Below are positions 25,661 to 33,469 of a stretch of DNA of 37,422 nt, in pieces. Source of the DNA: Mageeibacillus sp. UBA5770 (lineage in GTDB: Bacteria; Bacillota_A; Clostridia; Saccharofermentanales; Saccharofermentanaceae); NCBI GenBank assembly GCA_002418705.1, contig DIEQ01000055.1:401-37822 (forward strand), given 5' to 3'. The position numbers and the translations under genes are program-made. Every line of letters begins with the position of its first letter. Position 1 is the stretch's first letter. Below the pieces are notes generated by a model. It did not search any database. It worked only from the letters and a program-made list of their open reading frames with translations, and was not told the DNA's origin.

Positions 25661-27280
25661 TCAGACGTTCGACGCCTTGATGCCGTATTTTTCCAGTTTT
25701 CCCGCTTTTCGATCTTCGCCAAGCCACATCAGAAGACGGATTTCCATAAATGCCACAACAAACATGAACGGAATCGAAATCAGGATCGACAAGTATTTCA
25801 GCGCAGAGAAGTCTGCATTCGCTGTCAGGATCGATATGGGAACCAGTGTCAGTACGAAACACCAGAACACGCGCAGCCACTTGTTCACATCGCCGCTGGC
25901 GTCTGTTTTCCTGGCAGTCGTCTGAGCGAGGGACAGCGAAGCCGTATCGAGTGAAGAGGCCACGAATCCGACGATGATGAATATGAACAGCGCCGGAATT
26001 ATTACCTGGCCTCCCGGAAGAAGGCCGATCACTTCGAAGATACCCGCCTGCCCTTGACCGCCGTTTGCCAGCGCCACGATATCAGTCTGTCCGGTAAGGT
26101 GCGCGTGGATCGAAAAACTGCCATTGATTGTGAAAAGGAACCAGCCACCGGCCGAAATACCGATCAGAGTGGCCCATACCAACTGGCGCAGCGTCCTTCC
26201 CTTGGATATCTTGGCAATGAAAATCCCCATCAGCGCCGCATAATTCAAGTAAAACGCCTGGAAGAACATGGTCCAGTTTTCCGGAAATCCGGACTGAGTG
26301 ACAGGATCCGAGAATAGACTCATGCGTGGGAACATTTCAATCATCCAGCCGAAAGAATTGACCGAGTTTTTCATGATGAACGTCGTCGGTCCTGCAAAGA
26401 ATATGTATCCTATAACTAAAATGGCAAGTATTGTTGTCGCACTGCTTAATCTTGCCATGCCTCTTTTGGTGCCGAGGAAGGATGTGAACGTGAACACGAG
26501 TCCGATGACGACAACAATCATGATTTTAACAAAATTTGTTATTTCAATTCCGAATACCGTATTCAACGCACCGCCCGCCAGAGGAACAGCAAGTCCCAGG
26601 CTGCATCCAAGACCGCCGACAATCCCGAAAATGACGCAAAAGTCGATCAGTTTTCCAACGAAAGTTTTGCCTTTGAATTTGCCCATCATTCCGCAGCAGA
26701 CCGCACTGGTCTGGAGAAGCGGGATTTTCCTGATATAAAAGGCATAGGCCATGGCCGCCCCGATGGCGACATAGATGCACTGGCCGGATAGCCCCCAGTG
26801 AAACAGCTGATACCCCAGCGAAGATTCGAGCGCTTCGATACTTCTCGGCTCCATTCCAAGACCCGGCGTCTCATAATAAAACGCCCATTCTGTAAACGAC
26901 CAGTATAGCGCTGCAGATGCCAATGCAGCAAGGGTCATCATGGCGATATAGCTGAATAGGGAATATTCCGGTTCCTCGTCTCCAAATCTGATGTTTGCAT
27001 ATTTACCGAGCCCAAGGTAGATGGAAATGCACAACGTCGCTAGAGTAAAGACTAAAAGAATGGACCCGAATATATCGATCGTGCTCCAAAATGCACCGTT
27101 TACTCCTTCTAAGGTTACGTCGGGCATAATGAACATGAATGCTACAAATGTAAAAAGTATTGCCAGGCTGATGATGATAAGGGGAAAATCATATTTTGTT
27201 TTTCGGTTTGTTTCTTTCTCTTCCACTGTGAGCGGAAGATCGAGTTCTTCAGTTCTTTGACTGTTTTTTATACCTTCCAT
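25661..27280 (-). CDS. BCCT-family transporter with altered aromatic box
   Basis: Membrane transporter of 539 residues, betaine/carnitine/choline family, 12 predicted segments after a charged N-terminus of about 30 residues. The glycine-rich unwound helix region (GIVGGLGCSLGLAVPLAGG) is present. The signature box WTxFYWAWWxxW reads W336-TMFFQAFYLNY here, so the Trp residues that cage quaternary ammonium groups in BetP and CaiT become Gln341, Phe343, Tyr344 and Tyr347. That suggests a different or smaller amine, perhaps dimethylamine, given mtbC2-mtbB2 just upstream; this is inference. AGGAGG lies 10 bases before the ATG. It may be read through from mtbB2 or from its own promoter. Confidence 0.88.
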   Translation of the reverse strand: MEGIKNSQRTEELDLPLTVEEKETNRKTKYDFPLIIISLAILFTFVAFMFIMPDVTLEGVNGAFWSTIDIFGSILLVFTLATLCISIYLGLGKYANIRFGDEEPEYSLFSYIAMMTLAALASAALYWSFTEWAFYYETPGLGMEPRSIEALESSLGYQLFHWGLSGQCIYVAIGAAMAYAFYIRKIPLLQTSAVCCGMMGKFKGKTFVGKLIDFCVIFGIVGGLGCSLGLAVPLAGGALNTVFGIEITNFVKIMIVVVIGLVFTFTSFLGTKRGMARLSSATTILAILVIGYIFFAGPTTFIMKNSVNSFGWMIEMFPRMSLFSDPVTQSGFPENWTMFFQAFYLNYAALMGIFIAKISKGRTLRQLVWATLIGISAGGWFLFTINGSFSIHAHLTGQTDIVALANGGQGQAGIFEVIGLLPGGQVIIPALFIFIIVGFVASSLDTASLSLAQTTARKTDASGDVNKWLRVFWCFVLTLVPISILTANADFSALKYLSILISIPFMFVVAFMEIRLLMWLGEDRKAGKLEKYGIKASNV

Positions 27281-27307
27281 TTTTTCATTGCCTCCTAAAC
27301 AAAGAGC

Positions 27308-27342
27308 ATTAATTAATTAATTAATTGATCGTCAGATCAATT
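27308..27342. promoter_or_regulatory. TTAA repeats and an 8-bp inverted repeat before the BCCT gene
   Basis: Four and a half TTAA units (27308-27326) run into AATTGATC-GTCA-GATCAATT (27323-27342), a perfect inverted repeat. It lies 40 to 60 bases before the BCCT start and may be an operator or part of an AT-rich promoter. No convincing -35/-10 pair was found. Confidence 0.4.
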
Positions 27343-27402
27343 GGTTGATATTCAATTCCCATTAATAATCTTTCCTATTTGTATTCTGTCATTTTCGGCG
27401 TC

Positions 27403-27447
27403 ATGCCGCACAAGCTCCGAAGTGGATGCCTGTGCGACATGGCATCC
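27403..27447 (-). repeat. Two mutually exclusive hairpins after mtbB2
   Basis: GGATGCC (27424-27430) pairs with 27441-27447; alternatively CGCACA (27407-27412) pairs with TGTGCG (27431-27436), which lies in the loop of the first stem. Only one can form cleanly, unless they make a pseudoknot. They stand between mtbB2 and the BCCT gene. No T-run follows on the minus strand. Confidence 0.4.
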
Positions 27448-27473
27448 GTTTAAAAAATGAAAGAAGTCTTGAT

Positions 27474-28865
27474 TTAGAAAGATTTTCCCAGCTTTTTCTT
27501 AAAAAGCTCAACGCTTGGAATTTTAATGCCCAGTAATTCAGCAATTTTTATTTTAGCGGCCATGCCGTAGCTTGCGTGCGGCCTGTCCAAAACGGTTCCG
27601 ATATCCAAAGATTCCCTGATCTCTTTCATCTTGAACGAATCTGACAGATCAAACACACTGCATCCCAGTTTGTTTGCGACATATTCCTTTGCAGCATCTA
27701 TTTTCATGCCTTTCATGACCATACGAGCCACCAGATCTCCGGCAGTCCGTATACCACCCATTCCGGCGGCCATTTCATGCATTACTGCCATGCCAAAGGG
27801 ATCTCCGTGGCCAATCTACAACCCGTCGGCTTTGCCGATTTCAAGCATCGCTTTAGCCGCTCTCGTCGTTGCGTCTGTAGGCGACGTGTTCGTAAGAGGA
27901 ATACCTCCGACGCCCATGCCCACATTGACCAGCACCGGAATATCCGCTACCCTGGTTGCTTCCTTGACGTAAGTCAGCGATCTTGACAGGTTCCAGGCAA
28001 AGGATCTGCTGCTGTTGGTGTTGATTACGGCACCAAAGCTGTGGACACCCGCCGCTTCTACGGATTTGACCTGCTTTGCAGGGTACTGTCCGGCGAGCCG
28101 TTCGCCCTCGAACTTCAGCTTACCGTGCATGCCAAGATGAAATTCGTTGGCCATGCCCATCGTGATGCTCAGGTCCGGATATTTCTGTGAAAGCACCTTG
28201 GCCGCAGACAATGCCGCCAAGGCATCGGCATCCCCGCTGGCACCGGCTGTATCGAACTGGATCCCGCAGGCGCCAGCTTCAGCCATCAGCGATCCGACAT
28301 AAATCATGTCGCTCTTGCAGAGTTCCACCGCTTCCTCCTGCGCAGCCATGGCTTCCCTGATCTTGCCGTCTGGCAGCAAGGTCGCCCAATTGTCCACTGG
28401 GCCATCCGGCTTAGTGTAAAGTCCCATGTTCGGCATCGCGCCGTAGAAAATCGGCATGATACAGTTCATCTGTGCATGTTCCATCGCCATCGCTTCTTCC
28501 GGCGCAATGGTTTTGACAGCCTTATAGCTGTAATCCGTCATAGCCAGTTCCATCGTGTCCGAGCACAGCACTCTTTCATGAATCAAGAGAGCCGTTGAGC
28601 GATCCACCGGTATGGCGCATCTGACCGGCAGCTTCAAAGTCCCGGCATCAAATGTCACAACGCCTTCGTTTCCTCTTTCAACGCTGACATTTTTCTGCGG
28701 CATCGTCAAAATATCGACCAGCTGATCGACATCATCCGAACTCATCGGCTGGGATTTCCCTTTGAAGACGGCATCTTCCATCCCGGCCAGGACGTCTTCC
28801 TTGATCTCGGCCTTCGACATCCAGACGCCTTCGCCGTCTCCCATTCTCGTAAAAAACTTATCCAT
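27474..28865 (-). CDS. mtbB: Dimethylamine methyltransferase MtbB2 with in-frame TAG (pyrrolysine 350)
   Basis: Second dimethylamine:corrinoid methyltransferase, 463 residues, like MtbB1 in length. TAG at 27816-27818 lies in the context KADGL-O-IGHGDPFG, and 113 codons follow to TAA, including AVMHEMAAGMGGIRTAGDL. The ATG has AGGAGG 9 bases upstream and the N-terminus MDKFFTRMGDGEGVW is the family's. It follows mtbC2 by 19 bases, the reverse gene order of copy 1. The two proteins are clearly diverged, so this is not a recent duplication. Expression is probably from the sigma-54 promoter before mtbC2. Confidence 0.94.
27816..27818 (-). other. Pyrrolysine codon (TAG) in mtbB2
   Basis: Amber codon 350 of mtbB2, with TTG before and ATT after, at the same place in the family sequence as in mtbB1 (DGL-O-x-G-x-GDP-G). 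Confidence 0.93.
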
Positions 28866-28884
28866 ATATTAAATCCTCCTTTCT

Positions 28885-29544
28885 TTAATGATTTTTTTCA
28901 TCCAATAGTCTCTTGGCGGTTCTGCAGCATTCCGAAGCATCTTCGCTATACGCGTTCGCTCCGATCTTGTTTGCCCATTTCTGTGTGACAGGCGCCCCGC
29001 CTACCATTGTTATGAATTTGTCCCGAATCCCTTTTTCTTTCAGGATCTCTTCGATTTCCTTCTGAACCCCCATTGTTGTTGTTAAAAGCGCGCTGGTTCC
29101 TATGATATCGGCGTCATGCTCCAGCGCTTTTTCAATAATGGTTTTTGCAGGCACTTCCCTGCCAAGGTCATAAACTTCAAAACCTGTGGTCTTCAGTAGA
29201 GAGCAGCAAATGCCTTTTCCGATATCATGGACGTCTCCCTCCACGGTTGCCATCACTATTTTTCCCTTTTGCTCCACGATTCTGCCGCTTTTGACCAATT
29301 CATCCTCGACTCTTTTAGTCACTGCCTTCATCACTTCAGTCGCGAAAATCAGTTCGGGTAAAAAGATTTCTCCCCTTCCGAACTGCTCTCCCAATTCATT
29401 GATTCCGGCACTGAAGCCATCCGTCAGCAGCTCGACAGGATCCATCCCTATCTCGGCGCACTGATCCAATGCCTGCATGGCGATGTCTTCATCCGCTTCA
29501 ATGATTGAATCAAATGCAGCTTTAATAATTCCTTCTTTGCTCAT
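28885..29544 (-). CDS. mtbC: Dimethylamine corrinoid protein MtbC (copy 2)
   Basis: Corrinoid carrier of 219 residues. B12 lower-ligand motif D104-V-H106-D-I-G109, then TSALLTTTM near 151 and the GGAP loop near 183. It closely resembles the copy at 3722-4381 in layout (same length, same motif positions) but differs at many residues. It is the first gene after a sigma-54 promoter (29604-29618) and is followed by mtbB2. A purine-rich site (AAGGAAGGAAG) precedes the ATG. Which amine it serves is taken from mtbB2. Confidence 0.9.
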   Translation of the reverse strand: MSKEGIIKAAFDSIIEADEDIAMQALDQCAEIGMDPVELLTDGFSAGINELGEQFGRGEIFLPELIFATEVMKAVTKRVEDELVKSGRIVEQKGKIVMATVEGDVHDIGKGICCSLLKTTGFEVYDLGREVPAKTIIEKALEHDADIIGTSALLTTTMGVQKEIEEILKEKGIRDKFITMVGGAPVTQKWANKIGANAYSEDASECCRTAKRLLDEKNH

Positions 29545-29603
29545 TCCAAATCTTCCTTCCTTTCATCAGACTTTTCCATTTTGAACGTTCGAATTTTATA
29601 ACC

Positions 29604-29618
29604 GCAAAAGCCATGCCA
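29604..29618 (-). promoter_or_regulatory. Sigma-54 promoter of mtbC2-mtbB2
   Basis: TGGCATGGCTTTTGC on the minus strand matches the -24/-12 consensus (TGGCAC-N5-TTGC): the GG and GC pairs are exactly 10 bases apart. It ends 59 bases before the mtbC2 ATG. An enhancer-binding protein gene lies directly upstream, which strengthens the call. Confidence 0.85.
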
Positions 29619-29685
29619 AATACAATCGGCAGTGAAATTAAATATCGACAAACATCTTTTCAGTTGGAATTTGAACATTTTACAG

Positions 29686-29714
29686 TTATCGATCCTAATG
29701 ATCCATTTCGATAA
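29686..29714. promoter_or_regulatory. Candidate upstream activator site for the sigma-54 promoter
   Basis: TTATCGA (29686-29692) and TCGATAA (29708-29714) form a perfect inverted repeat with a 15-base spacer that itself contains GATC twice. Its centre is about 84 bases above the -24 element, a usual distance for enhancer sites. Confidence 0.5.
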
Positions 29715-29728
29715 TTAGTAAAAGAAAA

Positions 29729-29784
29729 CGCCCGAGCGATGAAAAAAATCATCATTAATAATGATTTTTTTCATCGCTCGGGCG
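29729..29784 (-). terminator. 24-bp hairpin terminator between the sigma-54 activator and mtbC2
   Basis: A perfect 24-bp stem (29729-29752 with 29761-29784) and 8-base loop begin 34 bases after the activator stop, followed on the minus strand by GTTTTCTTTTAC. It should end the activator transcript. The activator stops with TAG, and the next in-frame stop (TGA, 29771-29773) lies inside the ascending arm, so ribosomes that read TAG as Pyl would enter the stem. Confidence 0.85.
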
Positions 29785-29818
29785 CCCGTAACATTCTACT
29801 CAAAACCCGTTCCGGATC

Positions 29819-31249
29819 CTATTCTTTCCTATGCTTTTTCATCAGCTTGACTACTGTGGATTGATCTATTTGTAAAGCATCCGCCATTTTGTATGTCGAT
29901 CCATATATTTCGCTGGCTCTTTCGATCAGCTGCTTCTCGACTTCATTCTTGGCATCTTTCAGCGGTATGATATCCATGCAGATGACTTTTCGTTCATCTC
30001 GCGCCTGTTCATTCACGCTGCCATATAAAATGGCCAACAACGCATCTTCCTGGATCAGATTCCCATCAGCCATGATAAAGGCCCGTTCCAGCACATGCTC
30101 CAATTCCCTGACGTTCCCGGGCCAGGAATAGCCGCGAAGCACGTCTTTTGCCTTTCGGTCAAGCGTCTTATGCGTTTTGTATTTTACATTATAGTTGGAT
30201 ATGAAATATTTAGCCAATACCCCGATATCTTCGGGGCGTTCCCTAAGAGCTGGTATCTTTATAGGAATTACATTCAATCGGTAGTAAAGATCGCGTCTGA
30301 AAAAACCTTTTTCCGACATCGATTTAAGATCGCGATTTGTAGCGGCAATGATCCGTACGTCCACTTTTCTCTTTTGAATGCCGCCAACAGGTGTAAATGT
30401 GCCATCCTGAATAAAATCAAGAAGCTTCACCTGCAAAGGCAGCGGCATTTCACCAATTTCATCGAGGAATAAGGTTCCGCCATCCGCCATTTCCACTTTT
30501 CCCGGTTTGCCTTCCTTATGCGCGCCGGTAAACGCTCCAGGCTCATAACCAAATAATTCGGACTCTATCAGGTTCTCCGGTATGATTCCGCAATTGATCT
30601 TAATAAAAGGCTTCTTGTATCTCTCGCTGAATCGATGCAGCGCTCTTGCCACAAGCTCTTTCCCAACGCCGGTTTCCCCTTCCACCAGAACCGTAACCCC
30701 AAGAGGGGCTATGCGCAATATTGCATTGCGAATCACTTCCATCACCGGATCTATTGAAACCAGGCCTTCTTCAACAAAAGCGTCTTCCCGGAGTTTCTCG
30801 ATCTCCGCATTTTTCATTTGTATTTCTTTTTCCTTGTCTTCGACTGCCGCGAGAAGTTCATTTACCGCGTCCACATCCTTCGATGTGCTGATCACCATGA
30901 TGATTTCTTCCTGATCATCATCGAAAATCGGAACCCCTGTAGCTAAAACAGTTCTGCCGTCTTTCAATTTCTGAAGTATGTTCACTATTTTTCTTTGCTT
31001 CAAGACCGCCATGGTACAGCTTGTTGACAGGTATCCCTCCCGTTCAAGATCGGCAGCGTTTTTACCAACGATCTGTTCCACCGGCAAACCGATGATCTTT
31101 GCAGATGCCGGATTCACAAAAATAACATTGCCTTTCCCATCCGCGACAAAAATTTCTTCTCCCAGATATTCAACCATGAGCTTGTAAAATTTGTTCTGAT
31201 GTTTTAGCAGGCTCGGTTCTATAACGAATTTATCCGAATCTTTCTTCAA
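29819..31249 (-). CDS. Sigma-54-dependent transcriptional activator with PAS domain, ends in TAG
   Basis: Enhancer-binding protein of 476 residues: PAS domain (about 20-130) as the sensor in place of a receiver, coiled linker, AAA+ domain with Walker A GETGVGKE (about 191-198), the sigma-54 contact motif GAFTGA (about 239-244) and Walker [12 protein letters not shown], and a C-terminal Fis-type helix-turn-helix (about 435-475). The start is a TTG with GAGGT 7 bases before it. It probably activates the sigma-54 promoter of mtbC2-mtbB2 at 29604-29618. Its stop is TAG (29819-29821); reading it as Pyl would add 16 residues to a TGA at 29771-29773 inside the terminator. Confidence 0.92.
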   Translation of the reverse strand: MKKDSDKFVIEPSLLKHQNKFYKLMVEYLGEEIFVADGKGNVIFVNPASAKIIGLPVEQIVGKNAADLEREGYLSTSCTMAVLKQRKIVNILQKLKDGRTVLATGVPIFDDDQEEIIMVISTSKDVDAVNELLAAVEDKEKEIQMKNAEIEKLREDAFVEEGLVSIDPVMEVIRNAILRIAPLGVTVLVEGETGVGKELVARALHRFSERYKKPFIKINCGIIPENLIESELFGYEPGAFTGAHKEGKPGKVEMADGGTLFLDEIGEMPLPLQVKLLDFIQDGTFTPVGGIQKRKVDVRIIAATNRDLKSMSEKGFFRRDLYYRLNVIPIKIPALRERPEDIGVLAKYFISNYNVKYKTHKTLDRKAKDVLRGYSWPGNVRELEHVLERAFIMADGNLIQEDALLAILYGSVNEQARDERKVICMDIIPLKDAKNEVEKQLIERASEIYGSTYKMADALQIDQSTVVKLMKKHRKE

Positions 31250-31613
31250 AGCAGCTACCTCTACTCGATAAAAAAGCTTCAGAGCGGCAATTGGCGATCC
31301 GAAAGCATGCGCCCAATATTATTCGCTCCATATTTGATTTGATAAATGAATCATATGCATAATACACCGCAGCGTCAATCATTAATTTTCACGAATCGCC
31401 TTTTAGCTCGAAAAACAGCAGGAAGCCTGCCGGCAGCTCCCTAAACCCGGTAGGCGAAACAAGCGTTGGCGCCGTTTTGATTGCTGCGAACCGAATATGC
31501 CCTCATTCATATTGAAGATATAGACAAATTCGTTACACTGTAAATATTTGGATAGCAATAACCTTGACATCGGTATTATAATGAGAGCAAGCAATTACAT
31601 TCAGGAGGCGGGT
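31250..31613. other. 364-base intergenic region with a stem-loop
   Basis: Divergent control region between the sigma-54 activator and the MerR gene. As plus-strand RNA, GCCTGCCGG (31425-31433) pairs with CCGGTAGGC (31447-31455), one pair being G-U, around 13 bases. A TATAAT at 31577-31582 stands about 30 bases before the MerR start; no matching -35 element could be defended. No gene is visible. Confidence 0.45.
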
Positions 31614-32453
31614 ATGGATATTCAAAAGCTTACAATCGGACAGATGGCTGAGCTCAATCAGGTCACGCGGCAAACGCTTCGGCATTATGAGACAGAAGGC
31701 CTTCTTATTCCATATTATACGGATCCGGACAGCGGCTACCGGTATTATCATATCAATCAAAGCGCCAAGCTGGATATGATCCAGTATTTGAAGCTGTGTG
31801 GGATGTCGCTCCAACAAGTCAAAGCGGAATTTGAATCTGCCAATATCGACGAGATCCCAGTTTTTCTGATGACACAGCTGGGTTATATTGATGAATCGCT
31901 GTGCAGGCTGAATCAGAGCAGGCACACGATAGCGCGCACTTTGGAAAATTACAAGCGATATAAGCTGCTTCCGCAAAATCAGAAGATATTCCACGAAATC
32001 ATCCCGGAAAGGAAAATATATGTCCACACCTCCAGTATGAATTATTTCGATAAAAACGATTCAGGCTATGAGATGATGCTTCGCGAATTGAAATGCAGCC
32101 TCGTTAATAAAAAGCTGCCGACCAATTATTTTTGCAATATCGGAACGATCATACGGAAACAGTATATCGAAAAACGTGTCCTCTATGCAAATGAGGTCTT
32201 CATGTTCGTGGATGATGATTATAACGTCAACGATTCCGTCGAGATAATACCGGAAGGGATGTATGTGGGCATCTGCGCCGAGGATTTTGACCGGGAAGAC
32301 GAGTTCGCGGAGCGCTTGTTTGATTATATTCATGATAACGATTATATTATTATGGGTGATTATATCTGTGAGGTCGTTGCCGAATTCCCGATGTTCGATA
32401 AAACACCGCGAAGTATGCTCTATAAAATCCAGATCCCTATTCAAATAAGATAA
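31614..32453 (+). CDS. MerR-family transcriptional regulator with effector-binding domain
   Basis: Regulator of 279 residues. The N-terminal MerR winged helix (TIGQMAELNQVTRQTLRHYE, then GLLIPYYTDPDSGYRYY) is followed by a coiled linker (about 80-120) and a C-terminal domain of about 150 residues like the GyrI-type domain that binds small, often cationic molecules. AGGAGG lies 5 bases before the ATG at 31614. It is followed by a terminator and then by the cupin and permease genes, which it may regulate. Effector unknown. Confidence 0.88.
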   Translation: MDIQKLTIGQMAELNQVTRQTLRHYETEGLLIPYYTDPDSGYRYYHINQSAKLDMIQYLKLCGMSLQQVKAEFESANIDEIPVFLMTQLGYIDESLCRLNQSRHTIARTLENYKRYKLLPQNQKIFHEIIPERKIYVHTSSMNYFDKNDSGYEMMLRELKCSLVNKKLPTNYFCNIGTIIRKQYIEKRVLYANEVFMFVDDDYNVNDSVEIIPEGMYVGICAEDFDREDEFAERLFDYIHDNDYIIMGDYICEVVAEFPMFDKTPRSMLYKIQIPIQIR

Positions 32454-32560
32454 CGAAATAATATCAAATGCCGATTTGCCGTTGTCAGCGGTATCATATA
32501 TAAAAGAACACGCTCCTGGTTCCAATTAATTCTTAAATAGTAACGTTTTATAAACCAGAT

Positions 32561-32611
32561 CACGCCAAGCTTATGTTTTATGTGAAAAAACATCCGAGAC
32601 TTGGCTTTTTT
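32561..32611 (+). terminator. Terminator after the MerR gene
   Basis: GCCAAG (32564-32569) pairs with CTTGGC (32600-32605), with an inner ATGTTTT/AAAAACAT stem, and six T follow directly (32606-32611). It lies 110 bases after the MerR stop. Confidence 0.8.
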
Positions 32612-32730
32612 GCGCTTTAAGCATTTAAAAGCCTTTGGCGCCAAAAAACATTACTGTTACACAGATGTTTATAGCATGAAAATATCGAAATATGAACCCG
32701 TACTGATAAAGATCATGGGCGCGAATATAA

Positions 32731-32880
32731 TTAATCCAGCGGATTTCCACCTAACAGATACATAATGTCCAGGGCTTGTTCATCCGGGAACATAGCCTGA
32801 AATTCCAAGCGGCAATTGCGATCGATTGCATACGTTGAAATTTGAGGGTTTCTAATATTCCGGCAATCAAAATTCAGTTC
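32731..32880 (-). pseudogene. 49-codon coding remnant in the 32454-33009 gap
   Basis: In the 556-base gap between the MerR and cupin genes, a minus-strand frame is open for 49 codons and reads like protein (LEFQAMFPDEQALDIMYLLGG near its end, stop TAA at 32731-32733), but has no suitable start codon and no ribosome site. It may be the C-terminal stub of a lost gene. I do not recognise the family. The rest of the gap holds a terminator and a promoter. Confidence 0.3.
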
Positions 32881-32935
32881 TTAATATAAAGGGACACTGC
32901 TGCCGAAAAACCTGTCAGAAAATTCAAACAAATGC

Positions 32936-32964
32936 TTGACATTCTTGTAACACGAAAGTATAGA
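32936..32964 (+). promoter_or_regulatory. Housekeeping promoter of the cupin-permease pair
   Basis: TTGACA (32936-32941) and TATAGA (32959-32964) are exactly 17 bases apart, a near-consensus sigma-70/SigA promoter, 45 bases before the cupin ATG. Confidence 0.8.
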
Positions 32965-33009
32965 GTATTGATTGGAAATAAATATTGGTTAGGAAAGGAG
33001 GATGAATCG

Positions 33010-33363
33010 ATGGAGTGTGTTCTGGTGAAAAAGGCGGATATCATAACAGAGCATTTAGATTGCGGCGAAGGTAATGATTTCAAGATCGTGGACGTGATCG
33101 ACAAGAAGCACGGAGCCCCATACACCATCGGCGTTGTTGAAATGGGCAAATGCGAAGGAGTTGAGTTTGAATACGATGACGATGCCGGATGCTGTTACAT
33201 GCTGGAAGGCGTGATCAGCCTGAAGGAAAACCTTTCAGGGACAATCATGAAGTATGAGGTTGGCGATGTTATCTATATTCCACAAAAGAAGGGTCTGGTT
33301 ATAACCTTCAGCACCGAGGCTTATGCAAAATTTGTCTTTGTTACTTATCCTCACTGGAGATGA
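33010..33363 (+). CDS. Small cupin-domain protein
   Basis: Single-domain protein of 117 residues with a cupin beta-barrel pattern: motif 1 around VEFEYDDDAGCCYMLEGVISL and motif 2 around YEVGDVIYIPQKKG. The usual metal-binding His pair of motif 1 is not seen (acidic D/E residues occupy the area), so metal binding is uncertain. The organisation resembles EutQ-like cupins of amine metabolism, but the link is weak. AAAGGAGG lies 8 bases before the ATG at 33010. It stands 106 bases before the permease gene and behind the promoter at 32936-32964, so the two are probably one transcript. Confidence 0.75.
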   Translation: MECVLVKKADIITEHLDCGEGNDFKIVDVIDKKHGAPYTIGVVEMGKCEGVEFEYDDDAGCCYMLEGVISLKENLSGTIMKYEVGDVIYIPQKKGLVITFSTEAYAKFVFVTYPHWR

Positions 33364-33469
33364 CTTCGGTCACTGTTTTAACAAGCGCCAGTGAAACGGG
33401 CTGCATCGTGCGGCAAGGTTAAAGAATGATATATGGTCAATGAAATTATGAAAAAGGAGTGGTATATCG

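Noticed and set aside
27308..27326. TTAA repeat run as a phase-variable microsatellite
   Set aside because: Only about 4.5 units, outside a coding frame; short for slippage and simply explained by an AT-rich promoter region.
31564..31582. TTGACA and TATAAT before the MerR gene as a promoter
   Set aside because: Only 7 bases separate the two hexamers, far too few for a sigma-70 promoter.
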